From positions 1 through 11,625 of the forward strand of contig PBCV01000034.1 of the NCBI GenBank assembly GCA_002717915.1: DNA of 11,625 nt. Reading direction: 5' to 3'. A model generated the notes under the pieces. The model searched no databases, had not been told where the DNA came from, and worked only from the letters and a program-made list of their open reading frames with translations. Shown here piece by piece: positions 7,513-11,625 of the stretch; within the stretch, counting starts at the first letter, position 1; every line of letters begins with the position of its first letter. Position numbers and translations under genes: made by a program. Source of the stretch: Fidelibacterota bacterium (lineage in GTDB: Bacteria; Fidelibacterota; Marinisomatia; Marinisomatales; UBA1611).

Positions 7513-8625
7513 TTAATACCCTTCTGCAACATCCCGTTTATACCGAACCAGTTCGAGATTTTTCTGGTAGGTCTCTTTATTATCAATATCAACAATCATA
7601 ACAGATTTAATCTTTTTTTCTGCTTTTCGGTACCACCTGGCCGCTTTATTCAGATCCTTATCAAACCCTTCTGAACCATTTAGATAGTTATCGCCTAATC
7701 CTTCATAAGACCGGGCCATTCCCAGTGCCGCTTCAAAATCATCTTCATTTAAATAATACGCATCATCAAAGGATGTTTCCGCTGCTTCATAATTCCCCAT
7801 CTGGTTATGAATCACGCCCAGGTTAAAATATAAATCAGCCTTGACAATTTTATCTTCCTCGTTGGCAATAGCATTTTCAAATACTTCAATGGATTTCTCT
7901 TTCTGATCAAGATCATAATACGTCCCGGCCAGTTCCCTGAGCGCTTTACTATTAGAAGGCTCAATCGCGGTTGCTTTTTCATAGTAAGGAAGAATATCTT
8001 CTGAGGACATTCCGGCACGTCCTAAAATCTGTCCGGCGCTGAAATTTGTTTCAAAACTATCCGGATTTTTTTCAACACCAGTAAGAACTGCATTTTTGGC
8101 GGCCTCTTTATCTCCCTTATCAAAATAACATTTTGCTAATGTGGCGTGAGTATTTGCATCCGATGGATTAATAATGGCTGCATTGGAAAAATGAAGAATC
8201 GCTGTTTCCAGGTATTCCGGTTTATTTTCTGGATCCTCCTGGATCTTTTTAAATTGTTCCACTCCAAAATTGAATTCCTTCGCCCAGTAAAAATCTATGT
8301 AATTCCCGACGGCTTCTTTGACAGGGATAAATGAACCGCGTACTTCAATAACTTTATCTGGATTAATATCCATCGCCTTATTAAACAGAGTTACCATGTC
8401 CTGCCATTTCCCTTTCTCTGCATGGATCTCTACTGCCATAACCACCGGGATTTCAGGATTATCCGGCTCTACTGCCATGGCTTTGGGAAGCCATTCCGCT
8501 GCCTTTGTAAATTCTGATTGTTGAATCGCAAGTTTTGCGGTAGTGTATTCCTGGCTCGAACAGGCCACAAAAACTATAGCAATTGTTAGTATACTAGAAA
8601 AGAACAGTATTTTTTTATTGAGCAT
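7513..8625 (-). CDS. Tetratricopeptide-repeat lipoprotein
   Basis: 370 residues. The N-terminus has basic residues, a hydrophobic stretch (7-20) and a lipobox-like VFVAC with Cys22, so a lipid-anchored envelope protein is likely; Ser-Ser follows the Cys, with no Asp at +2. At least six TPR-like helical pairs can be seen. Two are near the N-terminus (about 25-90), with WLPKAMAVEPDNPE and FNKAMDINPD as the repeat ends. After a linker rich in aromatic residues at about 105-130, the repeats resume from 138 to 305, ending in phrases such as AIINPSDANTHATLA, ATAIEPSNSKALRELA and YLNEDDFEAALGMA. TPR proteins are scaffolds for protein complexes; no enzyme motif is visible. An AGAGGA ribosome binding site supports the start. 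It lies 96 bases downstream of the PfkB gene on the same strand and converges on the MoxR/DUF58 operon. I do not recognise a named family. Confidence 0.88.
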   Translation of the reverse strand: MLNKKILFFSSILTIAIVFVACSSQEYTTAKLAIQQSEFTKAAEWLPKAMAVEPDNPEIPVVMAVEIHAEKGKWQDMVTLFNKAMDINPDKVIEVRGSFIPVKEAVGNYIDFYWAKEFNFGVEQFKKIQEDPENKPEYLETAILHFSNAAIINPSDANTHATLAKCYFDKGDKEAAKNAVLTGVEKNPDSFETNFSAGQILGRAGMSSEDILPYYEKATAIEPSNSKALRELAGTYYDLDQKEKSIEVFENAIANEEDKIVKADLYFNLGVIHNQMGNYEAAETSFDDAYYLNEDDFEAALGMARSYEGLGDNYLNGSEGFDKDLNKAARWYRKAEKKIKSVMIVDIDNKETYQKNLELVRYKRDVAEGY

Positions 8626-8629
8626 ATCT

Positions 8630-8635
8630 TCCTCT
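8630..8635 (-). promoter_or_regulatory. Ribosome binding site of the TPR lipoprotein
   Basis: AGAGGA on the minus strand, four bases before the ATG at 8625. It is one of the clearest Shine-Dalgarno sites in the window and supports the start that exposes the lipoprotein signal. Confidence 0.75.
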
Positions 8636-8721
8636 ATATAAATATTAATTCAAAGTTTTCTAATTTACTTGAAACCGATTTATGTGTCCAAGAAAATGTA
8701 TTAAATCAATGGTCTGTTGGA

Positions 8722-9720
8722 TCATGAGCATCGGATTATAGTTTCTTTTAAACGTTCCATAATTTTTATGTCGAATTGTGCACCTGGGTTTTGAATAATC
8801 TCTTCTGCTAGAAATACCCCTAATTCCCCCGCGTGACGACAATCATTTCCTTTGGACAGAGATGATAAAAATCCGGCAGCATACATATCGCCTGCACCAG
8901 TGGAATCGGTTGCCGATATGGGTTTGGGTGGTATAAAATGTGTCTTCCTGTTTTCAAACACCCATGATCCTTTTTTCCCCAATTTAATTCCTCCGCGGTC
9001 TACAATATTCATTAACTGTTTTATGGATGCATCAATATCTTCTGTATCGAATAAAATGGCAAGTTCGGACTGGTTTGTAAATACAATATCCACATCCCGT
9101 TTAATCATCTTCAAAAATTCATCCCTGTACCGATTCACCGCAAATGGATCGGCAACATCAAATGCAATTTGGACATTATTTTCATGTGCAATGGTAATTG
9201 CTTTTTGAATCGCTGTTTTTTGGGATTCTGTATCCCACATATAACCGGTAAAATAAAAAAATGTTGATTGAGATAATTTTTCCGTATCGATATCATCAGC
9301 TGAAAATTCTCGACACATTCCAAGGTGTGTATTCATGGTTCGTTCCCCATCGGGCGTAACCAAAATGATGCTGGAACCTGTAGGGCCCTCACCTTGAACC
9401 AGACCGGAAACCGCTCCATATTTTTTCACCTGGTCTATATAAATTTCACCGAATTCATCTTTTCCGATTTTCCCTGCAATAAGAGATGGTGTTCCCAATC
9501 CTGCACATGCCAACATGGTATTGGGTGCTGAGCCCCCAGGGAAATATCGTGGTTCTTTGTCTTTGAAATATTGGATAATATCTTCCTGGCGATCTAAATC
9601 AACGAGATCCATGATACCTTTGTTTAATTTCAGCGCCTTTAGATCATCGTCCATTGCAGAAATCACTACATCAATAAGTGGGTTTCCAATACCATAAATA
9701 ATGGGAAATGTGTCTGTCAT
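8722..9720 (-). CDS. PfkB-family carbohydrate kinase, adenosine-kinase-like
   Basis: 332 residues, normal for the family. PfkB/ribokinase enzymes phosphorylate sugars or nucleosides with ATP. Motifs: GIGNPLIDVV (10-19), the first signature PGGSAPNTMLACAGLG (61-76), GYMWDTE (159-165), and the C-terminal signature ATDSTGAGDMYAAGF (270-284), with Asp278 as the expected catalytic base and GAG as the anion hole. The GNPLID start, the GGSAPNT loop and the KLGKKGSWVF segment are closest to the adenosine-kinase-like branch of the family, so adenosine or a related nucleoside is my best guess; fructose or ribose remain possible. No signal peptide, so cytoplasmic. The 20 bases before the ATG contain one G and otherwise only A and T on the coding strand, with no Shine-Dalgarno. 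It is the first gene of its strand after the divergent region at 9721-9899 and may share transcription with the TPR gene downstream. Confidence 0.9.
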   Translation of the reverse strand: MTDTFPIIYGIGNPLIDVVISAMDDDLKALKLNKGIMDLVDLDRQEDIIQYFKDKEPRYFPGGSAPNTMLACAGLGTPSLIAGKIGKDEFGEIYIDQVKKYGAVSGLVQGEGPTGSSIILVTPDGERTMNTHLGMCREFSADDIDTEKLSQSTFFYFTGYMWDTESQKTAIQKAITIAHENNVQIAFDVADPFAVNRYRDEFLKMIKRDVDIVFTNQSELAILFDTEDIDASIKQLMNIVDRGGIKLGKKGSWVFENRKTHFIPPKPISATDSTGAGDMYAAGFLSSLSKGNDCRHAGELGVFLAEEIIQNPGAQFDIKIMERLKETIIRCS

Positions 9721-9828
9721 TTTTTTATTTATAATTTCTTCAGTGCTTTAAAGGGAAGGGGGAAGCAAAACCTACAATATTTTTTTCAATATAGCTCTGA
9801 TTTTACATATATCTGGGAATACCCCAAA

Positions 9829-9844
9829 TGTGAAAATTATCACA
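9829..9844. promoter_or_regulatory. Candidate CRP-type (CRP/FNR superfamily) binding site
   Basis: TGTGAAAATTATCACA: two perfect half-sites TGTGA and TCACA with a six-base spacer, matching the core of the Escherichia coli CRP consensus at all ten specified bases. The left flank AAA also matches the extended consensus; the right flank CTC does not. It is centred at 9836.5, 63 bases before the metallophosphoesterase ATG and 116 bases before the PfkB ATG on the other strand. What is seen is the palindrome; that a CRP-like regulator exists in this organism and binds here is inference. Confidence 0.55.
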
Positions 9845-9861
9845 CTCATGAATTTAAAATC

Positions 9862-9891
9862 TTGCCCATCCAAATCGAAAAAAAGTATATT
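9862..9891 (+). promoter_or_regulatory. Candidate sigma-70-type promoter for the metallophosphoesterase
   Basis: TTGCCC at 9862-9867 (four of six to TTGACA) and TATATT at 9886-9891 (five of six to TATAAT), 18 bases apart. The predicted transcription start is about 9898, two bases before the ATG at 9900, which would give an almost leaderless message. The CRP-type palindrome would then be centred at about -61.5. A rival -10, TAAAAT at 9855-9860, would leave room for a leader but has no good -35. Confidence 0.35.
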
Positions 9892-9899
9892 TAGGAACT

Positions 9900-10676
9900 A
9901 TGGAGTCAAAAACCTTTGCCATAATCACGGATATCCATTCTAATCTGGCGTCTCTGACTAAAGCTCTCGCTATTATTGATGAGAGAAATGGTGTAGACCA
10001 GATAATTTGCCTGGGCGATTGTTTTGCTTTAGGACCAGAACCTGAAAAAACCCTGGAAATGCTGCGAACCATTCAAGACTGTATTTTTATTCGCGGGAAT
10101 CACGACCGCTATTTACTTGAGAAACTCTGGGAAGATGAATTACCGTCTCTGGAAGGCATGGACCCCTACGACCCTATCTGCCAGACTATAGTTCAAAATG
10201 AAAAATGGACTGCCGATTTATTGGGCCAGGAAGGCAGGGAATTTTGCAGCACAATGAAAATTGCTCACCGGGAGATCATTGGTAAAACGCTGGTTGAATT
10301 CACCCACGCATGGTATAAGCGGGATGATAAACCGCCTTCAGCAACGGAAGCCCTGCTCTGGCGGGACCATGTCCTGGTATCCAATCCGGGAGTAGAAAAA
10401 GTTATTTTTATTCATGGCCATGTCCATGTCCCCCGGCACCAGATTATAGAAAATCTTACCATTCTCTGCCAGGGAGCCACCGGTCTGCCCTTTGACCGGG
10501 ACCCGCGGGGTTCGGTTGCCTTTTTAACCCTGGACAATAATGAGGTTAAATGGGATGTAGACCGCTACGATTATGACATGGAAATAACTACAGATCAATT
10601 AGAAAAACGTAAGCCTCCTTTTTACACAAATTTAAAAAATACAATCAAATTTGCATCGATCCGTAATGACCTTTAG
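9900..10676 (+). CDS. Calcineurin-like metallophosphoesterase
   Basis: 258 residues with the full two-metal phosphoesterase motif set: TDIHSN (Asp11, His13), CLGDCFALGPEP (Asp40), IRGNHDRY (Asn67, His68), FTHAWY (His136) and IHGHVHVP (His174, His176). The C-terminal half has GATGLPFDRDPRGSVAFL, similar to the GSVGQPRDGDPRASYALL type of the YfcE/MJ0936-like branch. Members hydrolyse varied phosphodiesters or phosphomonoesters, including cyclic nucleotides and dinucleoside polyphosphates; the substrate cannot be read here. No signal peptide, so cytoplasmic. AGGA at 9893-9896, three bases before the ATG, is a possible but tight Shine-Dalgarno that could be missing from the message if transcription starts near 9898. 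It is divergent from the PfkB gene and followed after 53 bases by the cysteine desulfurase on the same strand. Confidence 0.9.
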   Translation: MESKTFAIITDIHSNLASLTKALAIIDERNGVDQIICLGDCFALGPEPEKTLEMLRTIQDCIFIRGNHDRYLLEKLWEDELPSLEGMDPYDPICQTIVQNEKWTADLLGQEGREFCSTMKIAHREIIGKTLVEFTHAWYKRDDKPPSATEALLWRDHVLVSNPGVEKVIFIHGHVHVPRHQIIENLTILCQGATGLPFDRDPRGSVAFLTLDNNEVKWDVDRYDYDMEITTDQLEKRKPPFYTNLKNTIKFASIRNDL

Positions 10677-10729
10677 GTCATAATTCCTTTGCGTTCAGTC
10701 GTAATTTTAGCGACGGAATATTATATAAA

Positions 10730-11625
10730 ATGTATTACTTCGATCACAGTGCAACCACACCCGTCCAGCCAGCCGTATTGGACTTAATGAATTCATTCCA
10801 ATCGAATGTGTATGGGAATCCATCCTCAGTCCATTCCCAGGGGCGAAAAGCCCGTTCAATCATCGAAAATGCGCGCAAACAGGTGGCAAAATCCATTCAA
10901 GCCAATCCAAACCAGATCATTTTTACCAGTGGCGGAACCGAAGCCAATAATCAAGTATTATGGTCCATGGCACATAATGATAAAAAGCATGTTATCTCAA
11001 ACGTGATCGAACATCCTGCCGTAATAAAAGTTCTCCAATCCTTAGAACCATTAGGATTGGAACACACGCTAGTACCTGTAAATAAAAATGGGTCTGTTTT
11101 GGTTAAAGATGTAGAAAATTCAATTCAGGATGGAACGGGACTCATTTCTGTCATGTTGGGCAATAATGAAATGGGTACAATTCAACCGGTAAAAGAAATT
11201 GTGGAAATGGCATCTGCAAAAGGTATTTTGGTCCATACCGACGCGGTCCAGTGTTTGGGGAAAATAAAAGTAGATGTTTCGGAACTTGGTGTGGATTTTT
11301 TGAGCCTATCCGCCCACAAATTCTACGGGCCAAAAGGAATCGGAATTCTTTATATCAAGGAGAAGGAAACTTTGTCCTCTTTTATGATTGGGGGTAATCA
11401 GGAGGGTGGTCTTCGAGCAGGGACAGAAAATGTAGCCTCCATTGCCGGTATTGGACTTGCTGCCGAATTAATTACAACAGATCTAGATCAACACATCGAT
11501 CAACTAAATCAATTCGAATCACAGTTTAAGTCCGGTGTAAAGGCATTTTTCCCAAACGCTGTTTTTAATGGGGATCCATCCAACACACTTCCCGGTTTAG
11601 TAAGCGTTTCTTTCCCGGGACACCG
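10730..11625 (+). CDS. Cysteine desulfurase (IscS/NifS family), 5' part, truncated by the window end
   Basis: 298 complete codons are visible and the frame is still open at the right edge. The enzyme is PLP-dependent: it removes sulfur from L-cysteine as an enzyme persulfide that feeds Fe-S cluster assembly and tRNA thiolation. Landmarks: the start YYFDHSATTPV (2-12), GNPSSVH (29-35), TSGGTEANN (66-74), His95 stacking on PLP in IEHPAV, NNEMGTIQP (145-153), HTDAVQ (169-174, PLP Asp171), the Schiff-base Lys197 in SAHKFYGPKG, and GGNQEGGLRAGTENV (221-235). The catalytic Cys, expected around residue 320-330, lies beyond the window, so group I versus group II cannot be judged and activity cannot be confirmed. 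The ATG is chosen because the family's N-terminal motif follows at once; the Shine-Dalgarno is weak (GGA 12 bases upstream). It may be cotranscribed with the metallophosphoesterase. Confidence 0.94.
   Translation, partial: MYYFDHSATTPVQPAVLDLMNSFQSNVYGNPSSVHSQGRKARSIIENARKQVAKSIQANPNQIIFTSGGTEANNQVLWSMAHNDKKHVISNVIEHPAVIKVLQSLEPLGLEHTLVPVNKNGSVLVKDVENSIQDGTGLISVMLGNNEMGTIQPVKEIVEMASAKGILVHTDAVQCLGKIKVDVSELGVDFLSLSAHKFYGPKGIGILYIKEKETLSSFMIGGNQEGGLRAGTENVASIAGIGLAAELITTDLDQHIDQLNQFESQFKSGVKAFFPNAVFNGDPSNTLPGLVSVSFPGH

Larger units (their letters stand above)
9721..9899. promoter_or_regulatory. Divergent regulatory region between the PfkB kinase and the metallophosphoesterase
   Basis: 179 non-coding bases. 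From left to right it holds an A/T-only leader for the PfkB gene, a direct repeat CAATAT at 9775-9780 and 9787-9792 (12-base period, about one helical turn), a small palindrome TGGG-N5-CCCA at 9814-9826, a perfect CRP-type palindrome at 9829-9844, and a candidate promoter for the metallophosphoesterase at 9862-9891. The crowding of symmetric elements suggests a regulated region, but only the CRP-type site stands out from chance. Confidence 0.55.

Noticed and set aside
8852..9208. Open frame of 118 codons opposite the PfkB kinase gene
   Set aside because: It is antisense to a gene with full family motifs and has no recognisable domain; a shadow frame.
10666..10681. ATGACC-TTTA-GGTCAT hairpin over the metallophosphoesterase stop codon, considered as a terminator
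   Set aside because: The stem is only six pairs and is followed by AATTCC rather than a T run, so it does not meet the form of an intrinsic terminator.
1..11625. Search by eye for CRISPR arrays, insertion sequences, tRNA genes, attachment sites and defence genes
   Set aside because: No regularly spaced repeats, transposase motifs, terminal inverted repeats or tRNA-like folds were seen; the gene content is core metabolism.

Overview
The window carries eleven protein-coding genes, two of them cut by the window edges. There is no rRNA, tRNA, CRISPR array, insertion sequence or prophage. Base composition leans moderately to A+T, genes are densely packed, and both strands are used in short operons. 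A secreted gamma-glutamyltransferase and a candidate lipoprotein point to a Gram-negative-type envelope. The gene set, the MoxR/DUF58 pair, and the mix of clear Shine-Dalgarno sites with A/T-only leaders would fit the Bacteroidota/FCB superphylum (for example Marinimicrobia). That placement is a low-confidence inference; no marker gene here settles it.

Layout. (1) 1-2440, plus strand: the 3' part of a CaiB/BaiF-type CoA-transferase, then a secreted gamma-glutamyltransferase two bases downstream. (2) 2437-5436, minus strand: a tightly coupled operon read rlmN, purine nucleoside phosphorylase, M20 amidohydrolase. It converges on the gamma-glutamyltransferase so closely that both stop codons lie in one TTAA. 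(3) 5575-7472, plus strand: a MoxR-family AAA+ ATPase and a DUF58 protein, overlapping by one base and divergent from rlmN. (4) 7513-9720, minus strand: a PfkB-family (adenosine-kinase-like) sugar kinase followed by a TPR lipoprotein. (5) 9900-11625, plus strand: a metallophosphoesterase, then the first three quarters of an IscS/NifS-type cysteine desulfurase.

How the genes may work together. Gamma-glutamyltransferase and the M20 amidohydrolase both release amino acids from gamma-glutamyl or N-acyl conjugates. Purine nucleoside phosphorylase and the adenosine-kinase-like PfkB enzyme are candidates for nucleoside salvage. MoxR plus DUF58 is a conserved chaperone/adaptor pair, here without the Bat proteins often found beside it. 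RlmN (23S rRNA and tRNA methylation) and the cysteine desulfurase (sulfur donation for Fe-S clusters and tRNA thiolation) are housekeeping.

Most of the window is ordinary core metabolism, and I do not see a new multi-gene system. The strongest unexplained signal is a perfect CRP-type palindrome (TGTGA-N6-TCACA) in the 179-base divergent region at 9721-9899. It lies at the class I activation distance from a plausible promoter of the metallophosphoesterase. Smaller points are a changed phosphate-loop motif in the nucleoside phosphorylase, the shared TTAA stop, and the stand-alone MoxR/DUF58 pair.
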